Source: Nitrospinaceae bacterium (GTDB lineage Bacteria > Nitrospinota > Nitrospinia > Nitrospinales > Nitrospinaceae). Taken from it: a stretch of 64,000 nt of DNA. Location of the stretch: positions 1 through 64,000 of the forward strand of contig JAHELC010000003.1 in assembly GCA_024644405.1 (NCBI GenBank). Direction: 5' to 3'. Shown piece after piece: positions 1 through 9,170 of the stretch. Position 1 is the first letter of the stretch; each line of letters begins with the position of its first letter. The notes beneath the pieces are model-generated. The model did not search any database, was not told where the DNA came from, and was given only the letters and a program-made list of their open reading frames with translations. The translations under genes were made by a program, and so were the position numbers.

Positions 1-1
1 A

Positions 2-496
2 GACGTGGTGGCGGGGTTTCTGATCGGCGATACCAGAACGTTCGACGAAGACCCGAGGTTTGGGATTGTGGTGCTGGCAGAGATCGCCAGCCGGGCACTT
101 TCACCAGGCATAAACGACCCTGGCACAGCAATTGATATCATAAGCCGAACTGTAAGGATATTCGCCTGTCTGGATACCAAGTCTACACAAGAGACCGACC
201 CGGTCGTTCAATATGATCGCATCGCAGTGCCGGAGCTCGACATAAATGACCTGTTTGATGATGCCTATAATTCAATTAGCCGTGATGGCGCCGGCAGTAT
301 CGAAGTCGTTGTGCGACTTCACAAAGCACTTGCTTCGCTGGCATCGCTCGCAAGATCTGAAATTCGAGAGGCAGCCCTCGTACAGGCCCGCCGCGCCCAT
401 ATGCGGGCAAAGAAGGCACTTAGTGATTCTGACGACCAGGCGGTTGCAAAGAAGGCGGCCGCCTTCGCGTTGGAGACTAGAAATGGGAATTCTTGA
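2..496 (+). CDS. DUF2254 membrane protein, C-terminal part (partial)
   Basis: This is the 3' end of a gene that starts before the window, since the frame is open to base 2. The visible 164 residues match the soluble C-terminal part of DUF2254 proteins, most clearly the stretch with RTFDEDPRFG and SRALSPGINDPGTA. DUF2254 proteins are predicted inner-membrane proteins of unknown function with N-terminal transmembrane helices, which lie outside this window. The C-terminus is Ala/Lys-rich. The GTG codons at 5 and 8 are in frame but are not credible starts, because they fall inside the conserved domain. No role can be assigned. Confidence 0.8.
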   Translation, partial: DVVAGFLIGDTRTFDEDPRFGIVVLAEIASRALSPGINDPGTAIDIISRTVRIFACLDTKSTQETDPVVQYDRIAVPELDINDLFDDAYNSISRDGAGSIEVVVRLHKALASLASLARSEIREAALVQARRAHMRAKKALSDSDDQAVAKKAAAFALETRNGNS

Positions 497-691
497 GACG
501 GAATCCTATTCGCTGGGAATTTTTTTTGCTCTTAAAATTGTGAACTGCAGCCTTGAAAAATCCATTCCACGCACTCACCACGCTGCATGGCGAAGCGTGG
601 GTAATACGGTGACGATAATAACTAAAAGTGTAACTGCAAGAGCAATGTTGAAACACATTTGCTTTCTATAATAAAGAGTGTTGTTTCCAAG

Positions 692-1084
692 TTATGAGGT
701 TTTATTCACTTCATCGATCTGTTCGTTCAGGGTCCAGTAATCGTAAAGGTAGCCTACTAAAAAAAGACCGCCAGTCAGCAACCAGATAATACCAGTGACC
801 CATTTGCCGATATAAAACCGGTGTATTCCGAAAACACCCAGAAAAGTTAGTAAAATCCACGTCACATTATAATCCTTGTCGCCGGCAAGATATCTATGAT
901 CGGCTTTCCGGTCCATGTCGGATATGAGAAACAGGTCCACGATCCAACCGACAAACAACAACCCCAGTGTAAAAAAGTATAGTGTGCCGGAAATAGGACG
1001 GCCATAGTAGAACCGATGCGCTCCCATAAAACCGAAAATCCAAAGTATGTAGCCGATTGTCTTGGAATGAGTATTGTTATCCAT
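692..1084 (-). CDS. TM2 domain protein with two TM2 units
   Basis: This 130-residue membrane protein consists of two TM2 domains in tandem (about residues 8-55 and 72-120). Each has the pattern G-hydrophobic-GxHRFYxG followed by a second helix ending in D (GAHRFYYGRP and GIHRFYIGKW). TM2 domains are short two-helix hairpins found in many bacterial proteins with no agreed function. The duplication suggests a four-helix protein. It stands alone: the next gene on its left is on the other strand and the 500 bases upstream hold no gene. It lies just outside the putative island. Confidence 0.85.
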   Translation of the reverse strand: MDNNTHSKTIGYILWIFGFMGAHRFYYGRPISGTLYFFTLGLLFVGWIVDLFLISDMDRKADHRYLAGDKDYNVTWILLTFLGVFGIHRFYIGKWVTGIIWLLTGGLFLVGYLYDYWTLNEQIDEVNKTS

Positions 1085-1561
1085 TGCCCTGCATCCTCCC
1101 GAGTCAAAAACGGAGCGTTACTCTCCAGCTTAATAACACCAAACCATAACATACTTTGTGTATACTGTAATTATTCTTGATAGTGACCTGACTCCGAGTT
1201 GTACTGCAGCCAAATGTCCGCTTTTGGCCGTTTACTGCCAATCAAACCCTTTAGGAGAACGTCTGCTTTAAGTTGCACCACCCTTATGCTGTGGCTGTAT
1301 CAACGTCACGCTCTCAAAGCATTTCGTGCATCTGCGGGAGATGAAAGTAATATATGAGATATTAAAATATTTTTCCCGTAACTGGGTCGCAAACAAGATT
1401 AGATATGAGACTCTACCGGGGGCCCTGGGGGATTCGGGATCAGCAAAACCGCCACAACAGGAACGCAATGGGTCCCATCATTTATTCGCCACAGAACGAT
1501 GAAATCGTACAAATGTCAAACCCAACCCATTAATCGACTCTAACCCTGAACTAACCCCAAT
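1085..1561. other. Intergenic region without a convincing gene
   Basis: This stretch of nearly 500 bases separates the TM2 gene from the tRNA fragment. The only open frame of any length (1268-1468, minus strand) begins with TTG, lacks a ribosome binding site and resembles no family I know. I see no repeat or RNA gene in it. Confidence 0.5.
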
Positions 1562-1596
1562 AAAAAAGGACCTACAGAGAAACCCCATAAGTCCTT
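1562..1596 (-). terminator. Rho-independent terminator beside the tRNA-Lys fragment
   Basis: Read on the minus strand, AAGGAC and GTCCTT form a 6-bp stem followed by a T run (bases 1562-1567 on the plus strand). It lies directly downstream of the isolated tRNA-Lys 3' fragment, where the terminator of the original tRNA gene would be expected. This supports the view that the left repeat is the displaced native 3' end. Confidence 0.5.
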
Positions 1597-1602
1597 GATT
1601 AA

Positions 1603-1652
1603 TTGGTGGGCCGTCACGGGATCGAACCGTGGACCTACTGATTAAGAGTCAG
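1603..1652 (-). repeat. 50-bp direct repeat, tRNA-Lys 3' fragment (att-like)
   Basis: These 50 bases are identical to 21856-21905. They comprise the 3' 49 nt of tRNA-Lys(CTT), from the anticodon loop through the T arm, acceptor strand and encoded CCA, plus one flanking base. The 5' part of the tRNA is absent: the sequence diverges at base 1653. Tyrosine recombinases commonly use exactly this part of tRNA genes as attB, so this is the likely distal attachment site of the island on its right. Confidence 0.8.
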
Positions 1653-1888
1653 AACCCATTAATAAATAACAACTTATCACAACACCCAACAACAATAGAA
1701 TCAGGGAGTTATTAAGTGTCTCCTGTTGCCCTCTGTTGTGGAAAACTGCCATTTGTTACTGAGAAGTGGCCCTGAATTGTCCCACAGATGGGGTGTTTTC
1801 TGTGGTGAAACCTGAATCCGGTTTCAGGGGGGGGCAGGTCGCAGACTTGTTACAAACAAAACCGCCAACTCAAACTTTAAAAGTTGAT

Positions 1889-4057
1889 CTAAAAATAGGC
1901 GCGAAAACCAACCGTAGCGAAATATCCGGTGTTGCTCTCGGTGTTTCCCAAAACTGTATCTTGCCGGAACTCTCGACCGCCCTCCAACTCAAACCGCAAC
2001 CATTTTTTCCATCGATAATCTATTCGCAGAAGGGGCCGAATAGTTACCGTCTCTCCATTATCATTCTTATTTTTCCGAAGATTAGTCTGGATTCTTGGAT
2101 TGATTCTAAAATTTGGGGTAATAGGATAGCGGAGGTTCAGGTTCAATGAATACGAATCATTGCTCATGGTATCTGCATAGCGCATTTCAATTATATTGAT
2201 ATCTCCTTCGATAAATAAATTACTCGCAATCAATTGCGCCAGATAAAAATATTCTTTCCCGGTTGACGGGTTGCCTGGCACTCCCCCCGATGTCGGTGTT
2301 GCCGACAATTCGGAAATAGTAACCTCCCCAACCACCTGATATTTTTCATTTAAATCCTGAACAATCCCAATCGTTGCAGATTTATTAGTGGCCGTACGGT
2401 CTCGAGCCAGTTGACGGATTTCATCTTCAGTAAAAATGTTTAATAATCCCGAAATCTCTTGAACCATTTGTCCTATCAGGGCATTGCTGGTTGTCAGGAT
2501 AGGGCTCTTGCGGTAATCCAATACTAGATTCAACCGAGTTTTGGTAGAAAACGTCCATCCGCCATTAAGCAGAAAAATATTCAATTCATCGTAGGAAATA
2601 TCATAATCCACATAAGAAAAAAGGGATATCTTTGGATCAAAATAACGAATTTCCCCACCTACTGCTCGCCTATCGACTATGCCCTCCACTTCCTGATTAA
2701 TAGCAAAGAGATTGAAATCTACACTATCCCAGAATGTTCCAAGGTTAAAATTCGCACCATAAAAATGTTTATTTGCATTGAATGCACGGTCATCACTGGA
2801 GACCACCGGATATCCAAATACTCCATTGATTGTCACTTCCGGGAGAATTTCATAGCCCACCGATCCTCCGTCAAACCTTCCCAAAATCCCGCCGGAGCTT
2901 CGCGACTGCCTGCCGAAACGGCCAGACAACCCCCACTTTCGATCCTCCAGATCAACAAATAAATTGTTAACCCGAGCCACGTCATCCGATCCATTATTTC
3001 TCAGATTGGCTGCGTAGGTTCCAAAAAACTGGGTCTGGATTTCATACCTGTCACTTCGGGACCGGGTACTGAAGTCCAGACTGGTCAGCGATTCCGACTG
3101 ATTGATTACTTTGGTTCCATCTTCAAATTCGGTGTCGCTATAATTATAAAACTCCGACAAACTGCCAAATACCTGGTGATCCCAAACGGATTCGGCAACG
3201 TCTTCCGGTCTCTTCGGCTTCCGCAGTTTTTCTTTAGGCCTGGCTGCAGCGGTCAACAAACCTGAAAGACGTTGACGCACACGATCTGCTCCGGGACCTT
3301 CCGGGTACAGTTTAAGATATTTTTCGTATTCGGCCTTGGCATGGGCCAATTGCCCATTGCGGTGTCGGGCCAACCCTAAAAGTTCTTGTGCATCTTGGCG
3401 AAACACGGTGTCCGGATTTCTCAGAACTTTTGTATAGAGTTGAATGGCGCGCCGGAAATTGCGGTCAATCATGGCGCCTCCCGCCTCATCCATCAATTCG
3501 ACCATTTTCGGGGCTCCAGTCGACAAATCAGGGATAGGCATCGCTGGCTCTGGAAGAATGACTTCTAATTCAGGTTCTTTTTCAGGCTCCTTGGGTATTT
3601 CGGTCCGCACAACTATTATGAGCGTTCTCAGGTCTCCGCTGTTCCGCACATCGAACTCCACGTCACGGATGAACCTTAGGATCAATTCGGGGCGGTCCGG
3701 TACACCCCCCTCATAGGTCATTTCCTTTAGAGGAATAGAAGTGGAACGATCCCAACTGAGAATCTGCCGTTCACTGAGTTGTTGAATCGTTTCCGGATCA
3801 TCAAGACCAATGACGGATGGCCTCATTTGAATAATAAGAATAGTTCCCTTATTTTTTGGGCGGTGACTGACATATCTCATTGGAAGAAAAAAATCGACTC
3901 GAACTTCGTAACCCGTGGATCGAGCTCTGATATCAACCTTGTTGACAAGGCGGGAAAATGCAGGTGACACAAATAGAAACACTGCACCGAAAACCAGAAT
4001 GAAAATTATGAGCTGGCGAAAAACATTGCAGCGTAATACTCGAATAAAATGGTTCAA
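1889..4057 (-). CDS. Outer-membrane beta-barrel protein with AMIN-like and TPR domains
   Basis: This 722-residue protein has an N-terminal hydrophobic signal segment (about residues 12-35) and then a beta-rich AMIN-like domain (about 37-160), of the kind found in secretins and peptidoglycan amidases. A proline/glutamate linker leads to two TPR units (about 185-265), including LARHRNGQLAHAKAEYEKYL. The last 430 residues or so have alternating polar/aromatic strands and end in VGFRAYF, with the terminal aromatic residue typical of outer-membrane barrels. It is the last gene of the six-gene cytochrome operon, 129 bases after the 16-haem cytochrome. By analogy with porin-cytochrome conduits it could be the sheath through which a cytochrome crosses the outer membrane. 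That role is inferred; it could also be a plain porin or secretion protein. Confidence 0.75.
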   Translation of the reverse strand: MNHFIRVLRCNVFRQLIIFILVFGAVFLFVSPAFSRLVNKVDIRARSTGYEVRVDFFLPMRYVSHRPKNKGTILIIQMRPSVIGLDDPETIQQLSERQILSWDRSTSIPLKEMTYEGGVPDRPELILRFIRDVEFDVRNSGDLRTLIIVVRTEIPKEPEKEPELEVILPEPAMPIPDLSTGAPKMVELMDEAGGAMIDRNFRRAIQLYTKVLRNPDTVFRQDAQELLGLARHRNGQLAHAKAEYEKYLKLYPEGPGADRVRQRLSGLLTAAARPKEKLRKPKRPEDVAESVWDHQVFGSLSEFYNYSDTEFEDGTKVINQSESLTSLDFSTRSRSDRYEIQTQFFGTYAANLRNNGSDDVARVNNLFVDLEDRKWGLSGRFGRQSRSSGGILGRFDGGSVGYEILPEVTINGVFGYPVVSSDDRAFNANKHFYGANFNLGTFWDSVDFNLFAINQEVEGIVDRRAVGGEIRYFDPKISLFSYVDYDISYDELNIFLLNGGWTFSTKTRLNLVLDYRKSPILTTSNALIGQMVQEISGLLNIFTEDEIRQLARDRTATNKSATIGIVQDLNEKYQVVGEVTISELSATPTSGGVPGNPSTGKEYFYLAQLIASNLFIEGDINIIEMRYADTMSNDSYSLNLNLRYPITPNFRINPRIQTNLRKNKNDNGETVTIRPLLRIDYRWKKWLRFELEGGREFRQDTVLGNTESNTGYFATVGFRAYF

Positions 4058-4186
4058 AACCTACATCCCTATTTTTGAATTGGAATTTAGACTTTTCTGA
4101 ATGGAGTTCTTGCTTAAACCGAACGCAGGATCAGAATGCACCAGCACTGACTTGGTGCTGACTGTTATGGTGTTTATCTATGGTGT

Positions 4187-6007
4187 TTATTGGAAAGCCC
4201 CATCCCTTACATTGTGCTGATTGTTATTGGTCTTATCTATGGTAGTCATTGTGCTATCTGTATATTCATGACATGGACCGCTACAGTCTCTTAATTCACT
4301 GACCGAATAGGTGGCATTCGGCGGATATTTATCATGTTTGTCGCGTACATAATTATTGGCATGACACCCAGCGCAGTCGGGTTTGTAAGTCGCGGAGGTC
4401 CAAATAACCGTCTGGGAATTACTCTGATGGCATTGGATGCAAGTTACACTGGAATTATGGTCTCCGGGATAGCTGGCAGAGTTGTGACTGAAATTTATAG
4501 TCAGCCAATTCGTGGTGTTGTGGCATTCGTCACATTGCAAGCTGGTCACAAAATGAGTGGCAGGTTTTCCTGTTGCGGTGGTTCCATTATGACAGGAAGA
4601 ACAACTCCCCGTCACCAGGCTGTGATCAAAATTCGCCGGGCTCCATGCCAGAGTGTTGTGGCAACTATCACATTGTCCCAAAGTTTGAATGTGAGTCGCG
4701 CTTTTGCCGGTGGCGGTGGTGCCGTTGTGACAGGAGGAACAGGTGCCCGTGACCCCAGTGTGGTCAAAATTCACGGTGGTCCAGTTGGTGGTGACGTGAC
4801 AATCGTCACAGGTGTTGGACGTTTGAAGATGGGTGGCGCTTTTGCCGGTAGCGGTGGTGCCGTTGTGACAGCTGAAACAGGTGCCCGTGACCCCGGCGTG
4901 GTCAAAATTCACGGTGGTCCAGTTGGTGGTGACGTGACAATCGTCACAGGTGTTCGCACTCTGAATATGCGTCGCGCTCTTGCCGGTGGCGGTGGTGCCG
5001 TTGTGACAGCTGAAACAGGTTCCTGTAATGGTGCTATGATCAAAACGCGCGGCACTCCAGCGCTGAGTATTGTGACATGATTCGCAGTTATTGGAACTCG
5101 CCATATGGGAGCTGTTTTTACCCATAGCGATAAACCCATTATGACAACTGGAACAAGTTCCAGTGATGGAATTATGGTCCACTCGAAGGACGGATGCCCA
5201 GTTTTGAGTGGTGTGGCAGTTGTCACAAAGGTTGTCCGTCCGGATATGATTCGAACTTTTGGATGTTGACCCCACCATCCCTCCCCGCACATGGCAGGAA
5301 AAACACCTGCGGGGAGTGCCCCGAAAGACCGCACCCACATGGCAACGGTCGCAACGGACCTGAAAATGAGCTCCGGTTAGCGGGAACCCCGTTGCAAGAT
5401 GATTAAACCCAATGGACCCACTCTTTTTTATTCCTTTCCGAGTGGTCCTTTTATTTTGTGCGATTTTTTTGTTTTTTTGTGAAGGAGACGATAGACTTTG
5501 AAGTTTCGAACTCGCATTGCCTGCGATGCCCGATTTTTTCTTGATCACGGAGACCGTTCGTCGTGGCTCCTTGTTGATGGAAGTCAGGGCAATGGGTTTG
5601 TCTTTTTTATTTTCAGCAGAAACACTTGCTTTAATGGATTTCTTTTTCTTCTTCCTATGGACCGATTTGGCTGAAAAGGTTTTCTTTTTCGGGATACCAA
5701 GCATTACTTTGATGCGCAGTTTCTTTTCAGTAATTAGATCTCTGGTCGACTTTTTGTTTCTGGGAGTGGCCATTAATTTTGTTAGTCGCTTGTATTTTTT
5801 AATTCTATCAACAGTTTCTTTAACCGATTCAGTAAAGGGATCAACGTAAATAACCCTTGAAGTTCCCTTGGAAATTTTTCCGGAATCGCCCCTCCGCTGG
5901 TCTTTTTTACTTTGAGAGTAAATCGGTTGCGATATAAACAGGACAAAAAAGCCCAAGAGAAAACCAGCAATGCAAATCGTAATGCAACGATTCCCAGTCC
6001 GGCTCAT
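4187..6007 (-). CDS. Secreted multihaem c-type cytochrome, 16 haem sites with 46-residue repeats
   Basis: From the ATG at 6007 the protein has 606 residues. A classic signal peptide (MSRTGNR then a hydrophobic core ending IYSQS) favours this start, with AGGAG four bases upstream; in-frame starts at 6100 and 6124 would give a 30-39 residue leader. Residues about 32-215 are very rich in lysine and lack haem motifs. The rest carries fifteen CxxCH motifs and, near the C-terminus, one CX3CH (CSGPCH). The core is a 46-residue unit (CxSCHNGTTATGK...CDxCHxTTNW...FDH) repeated about six times, supplying histidines for bis-His ligation. Two adjacent units (near 4743 and 4881) are almost identical in DNA, 138 bases apart, which points to recent duplication. 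It follows the 27-haem gene in the same operon. An electron-wire role is inferred. Confidence 0.85.
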   Translation of the reverse strand: MSRTGNRCITICIAGFLLGFFVLFISQPIYSQSKKDQRRGDSGKISKGTSRVIYVDPFTESVKETVDRIKKYKRLTKLMATPRNKKSTRDLITEKKLRIKVMLGIPKKKTFSAKSVHRKKKKKSIKASVSAENKKDKPIALTSINKEPRRTVSVIKKKSGIAGNASSKLQSLSSPSQKNKKIAQNKRTTRKGIKKSGSIGFNHLATGFPLTGAHFQVRCDRCHVGAVFRGTPRRCFSCHVRGGMVGSTSKSSNHIRTDNLCDNCHTTQNWASVLRVDHNSITGTCSSCHNGFIAMGKNSSHMASSNNCESCHNTQRWSAARFDHSTITGTCFSCHNGTTATGKSATHIQSANTCDDCHVTTNWTTVNFDHAGVTGTCFSCHNGTTATGKSATHLQTSNTCDDCHVTTNWTTVNFDHTGVTGTCSSCHNGTTATGKSATHIQTLGQCDSCHNTLAWSPANFDHSLVTGSCSSCHNGTTATGKPATHFVTSLQCDECHNTTNWLTINFSHNSASYPGDHNSSVTCIQCHQSNSQTVIWTSATYKPDCAGCHANNYVRDKHDKYPPNATYSVSELRDCSGPCHEYTDSTMTTIDKTNNNQHNVRDGAFQ

Positions 6008-6153
6008 GCCACTCCTAACCTTGACATTACCGCTCAATTCCCGGGCAATAATGGAACCCACAAATATCTTCGGGAAACGGTCTTTGATAGACTTGATCAT
6101 TTTTTCTATTCTTCCTGTCAACACAATAAATCTTCCATTCAGTAATCTTCTAT

Positions 6154-8121
6154 TTAATGCCTTATTTGGACCTCCTCAAATGAGGTGGTCACATGACAAC
6201 GTTCGCACCGGCGGCCAAAACTTCCGCGGTGAACATCCTCCTGCGCGTGACAGCCATAGCATCGGGCTGATAAACGGATTTTTTCTTCAACTGGCTGCTT
6301 ATGACAAGCCATACAGTCAAGCCCTTCATGGGATCCGTCTAAATTAAAATCCGTTTGGCTATTGTGATCAAACTCCCACAACTTCCAACCATTGGGGTTG
6401 TGGCAGGTTTCACATACCGGCCCTAGACGCCGTTTGTGCGTGTCCTGGTCTGCGTGGCAATCCATGCATTTTGAAGAGGTTTCCTTATAAGCGGCTGTAA
6501 GGTGACAGGATTCACAGGAAGTGATGGCGTGGATTCCGATCAATGGGAACCGCGCCAGATCGTGCTCGAACCGCACCTTCTTTCCCCAATCCTGCACGTT
6601 ATGGCATTTGTCACACTTTTCCCCCTGCTGGCTTTTATGAACATCGTCGGATTTGTGACAGGAGAAGCAGGTTTTCTCCATTTTAATTTTTTCCTTCACC
6701 GGTTGCATATGGCAAGCGAGGCATGCCAGCTTGTCATGCGCTCCATTCAAGGAAAACTTGGTCTGTTTGTTATGATCAAACTTCCATAATTTCCAGGCCT
6801 TGGGGTTGTGACAGGAATCACATTTCGGCCCCAGCCTCTGTTTATGGATATCGACCTTCATATGGCAGTCCACACATTTGGACGAAGCTTCCTTGTACTT
6901 TGCCGAAAGATGACAGTTTTCACAGGTGGTCACGGCGTGAATTCCCACCAAAGGAAATTTGGTTTTATTGTGGTCGAACTTGACCCGCTTCCCCCAACTC
7001 TGTACATTGTGGCATTTATCGCACTTCTTTCCCTGCTCACCTTTGTGAACGTCATCAATTTTGTGGCAGTCATAACAGAGCTTACCCAGCTTTTCCTTGT
7101 AGGCATTACCCCGGTGGCAATCCAAGCACACCAACTTGGCATGGCGACCCGCCAATTTGAATTTGGTGTCCTTGTCATGACTGAATTTCACCTTAGGCCA
7201 TTTGATAAAGCTATGGCATTTGTTGCATTTTTCACCCATACGTCCTTTATGATCATCGTCACTCCGGTGACAGTCGATACATTCCCGCTTCAATTTTTTC
7301 TTGAAATCGTTGTCCTTGTGGCAGGAATTGCATTTCGCCTGATCGTGGGCGCCTCGAAGCGGGAACTTGGTTTTGTCGTGGTCAAACTTGGTCTTCGGCC
7401 ATCTTGCGGTATTGTGGCATTTGTCGCATTTTTTCCCAAAGCGTCCCTCGTGAACATCGTTGAGAGCATGACAGGAGAAGCATTTCGACGGTGTATTTTT
7501 ATAGCGCTGATTTGGATGACAGCTATTGCACGTTACCTTTTGATGCTTTCCTGTCAACCGGAATTTGGTTTTGTTATGGTCAAACCGTCCCCGGCTCCAG
7601 GACCGCTCTGAATGGCAATTGGAGCAGGTTTTTCCCAACCGGCCAAAGTGGGGATCGTCTTTTTTATGACAATCGATACAACGGGATGGTACTTGCCGGT
7701 ATTTTTTACCGGCGGCATGGCAGTTGCGGCACTTGACGGAACGATGCTTTCCCTTGAGGATGAAATCCGTGGCTTTATGATCGAAGGTTTCCAGGTCCAG
7801 CTGAATGATATCCGCGGCCCTTCCTTTATGATCAGTGTGGCAGTGCTTACACTCGCGCCCTTTCACCTTGAGATTGCGGCCATGAAACCCTTTTCTTTTT
7901 TTGAGGTCAACGCCCACCGGCTTATGGCACTCCAGGCACTTCTCATTCTGCCCGCCTTTTTTAAACAAGGCATGACACTTGGTGCACTCCGATTCGTATT
8001 TGGCGTGACCCTTGACCACGGGCCCCGGCATCAGAAGCTTTTCATAAGAGTCAGCATATGTTTGCAAAGGCAACAACATTATAGCTCCTGTTAATAATCC
8101 TCTAATCAATAAAGATTTCAT
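6154..8121 (-). CDS. Periplasmic 27-haem c-type cytochrome of nine tri-haem modules
   Basis: The protein has 655 residues with a cleavable signal peptide (MKSLLIRGLL...TYADS). I count 27 CxxCH motifs, running from CTKCH near residue 46 almost to the C-terminus. They fall into nine three-haem modules of roughly 65-70 residues. Between modules lies a conserved segment FDHxxTxFxLxGxH, whose histidines are likely distal haem ligands, as in cytochrome c7/c3-type wires. No catalytic domain is visible, so the protein appears to be a long electron-transfer chain. It lies 57 bases downstream of the b-type membrane cytochrome gene, its plausible electron partner at the membrane. Family membership is clear from the motifs; direction of electron flow and donor are inferred. 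Confidence 0.9.
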   Translation of the reverse strand: MKSLLIRGLLTGAIMLLPLQTYADSYEKLLMPGPVVKGHAKYESECTKCHALFKKGGQNEKCLECHKPVGVDLKKRKGFHGRNLKVKGRECKHCHTDHKGRAADIIQLDLETFDHKATDFILKGKHRSVKCRNCHAAGKKYRQVPSRCIDCHKKDDPHFGRLGKTCSNCHSERSWSRGRFDHNKTKFRLTGKHQKVTCNSCHPNQRYKNTPSKCFSCHALNDVHEGRFGKKCDKCHNTARWPKTKFDHDKTKFPLRGAHDQAKCNSCHKDNDFKKKLKRECIDCHRSDDDHKGRMGEKCNKCHSFIKWPKVKFSHDKDTKFKLAGRHAKLVCLDCHRGNAYKEKLGKLCYDCHKIDDVHKGEQGKKCDKCHNVQSWGKRVKFDHNKTKFPLVGIHAVTTCENCHLSAKYKEASSKCVDCHMKVDIHKQRLGPKCDSCHNPKAWKLWKFDHNKQTKFSLNGAHDKLACLACHMQPVKEKIKMEKTCFSCHKSDDVHKSQQGEKCDKCHNVQDWGKKVRFEHDLARFPLIGIHAITSCESCHLTAAYKETSSKCMDCHADQDTHKRRLGPVCETCHNPNGWKLWEFDHNSQTDFNLDGSHEGLDCMACHKQPVEEKIRLSARCYGCHAQEDVHRGSFGRRCERCHVTTSFEEVQIRH

Positions 8122-8178
8122 GCATATTCCAAAAATTAGATTTCTGAAAATTCCGCTTATTCTTAATCTACGATCGGA

Positions 8179-9129
8179 TCAATACGCATGAACCGCAATA
8201 ACATGAAACACGCCTGCCATCATCATCATCACTAACAAGGGAATGTGCAAAATGTGCCACAGCGCAAACAGGCGCTCGTAAACATTGAACTCTGCTACCT
8301 TTCTTATCTGCCTGAGAAAGCGCCAAGCCTCCAGGCGCGCATTCCGCAAATTCCGGCGGTAAACGCTTGCGTTCCACCCTTTCCTGCGAGCTTCCTCCTT
8401 CAGGCCTCGCTTGAGAGAACCGCGCAAACCGCGGTAGGTCCAACGGATTCGCAGACGTATAAAAAAGAAAATGCCTACGCTGAAAAAGAAACCCTTAGAA
8501 TGGCTTAAAATCGAGTTAGCGAAATGGAGCAGTTGTTTCTTCACGTTTGGAGCAAACCCGAGGTTGCGGGCCAGCTCACCCTTTTCTTCTTCCAGCTCGC
8601 ATGTCAGTTCCTCTAAGTTCATGCGTTGGCCGTACAGACCATGATGAATTTGGACGTACAGGTATCTCCCGATCAAACCGCTTCCCGCCACCAGGAGCAT
8701 GGAGAACAGGGCGACGGAGCTGTTGGTCGAACCCAGGGAGAAATTCGCGTGATACAAAATGCAGACCGGACCCAATACGCCCAACATCATATGGTAACGA
8801 AACCAGTAACGGAGGGGACCCCAACGCGCCATAAATCGGAACCGCTTGCGCATGGGATATAAAAGGAGAATCAGCATCATCACGGAACCCAGAATTCCCA
8901 ACAGGTAGCCGGTTCCGGTTTCTGCCGTAAGGTATTCCCTATCCCGCAGTTTCCACCCAGCATAAATGGCAAATCCCGAGAGGAAAAAGAACAGCCCCGC
9001 CCCTACTTTCATCAGAGTTTCCATTCCCCATCCGCTTTTTTTACGGGTGGCCGGGCGCGGAACGCCCTGGCCTTTCGCGGCCGCGGGAGGACTCAACGTT
9101 GAATGGCTTGCTAGCGTTTGAGTATTCAT
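8179..9129 (-). CDS. Membrane b-type cytochrome, ferric-reductase-like
   Basis: This 316-residue protein has about six hydrophobic segments (near residues 41-60, 73-92, 112-130, 137-158, 220-235 and 290-313). Histidines lie in or beside helices at 113, 127, 162/163, 292, 295, 309 and 314. The spacing (YHMMLGVLG...LYHANF and LWHILHIP...FHVIAVHAY) suits binding of two b haems across a membrane, as in cytochrome b561 and ferric-reductase transmembrane domains. A charged, coiled-coil-like loop (about 172-200) would face the cytoplasm. It sits between the Sel1/ankyrin gene and the 27-haem cytochrome gene. The likely role is to pass electrons from the cytoplasmic flavo-iron-sulphur protein to periplasmic haems. 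The exact family is uncertain. Confidence 0.7.
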   Translation of the reverse strand: MNTQTLASHSTLSPPAAAKGQGVPRPATRKKSGWGMETLMKVGAGLFFFLSGFAIYAGWKLRDREYLTAETGTGYLLGILGSVMMLILLLYPMRKRFRFMARWGPLRYWFRYHMMLGVLGPVCILYHANFSLGSTNSSVALFSMLLVAGSGLIGRYLYVQIHHGLYGQRMNLEELTCELEEEKGELARNLGFAPNVKKQLLHFANSILSHSKGFFFSVGIFFFIRLRIRWTYRGLRGSLKRGLKEEARRKGWNASVYRRNLRNARLEAWRFLRQIRKVAEFNVYERLFALWHILHIPLLVMMMMAGVFHVIAVHAY

Positions 9130-9170
9130 GATTACTTTATTAACGAGCCGGCTTTCCTGATACTAGGTTC

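Noticed and set aside
1268-1468. 66-codon minus-strand frame near the tRNA fragment
   Set aside because: It has a TTG start without a ribosome binding site and shows no integrase or other similarity.
6808-7611. 267-codon plus-strand frame and similar ones at 4334-5080 and 6502-6789
   Set aside because: They mirror the repetitive cytochrome genes on the other strand; their repeats are only the complement of the haem modules.
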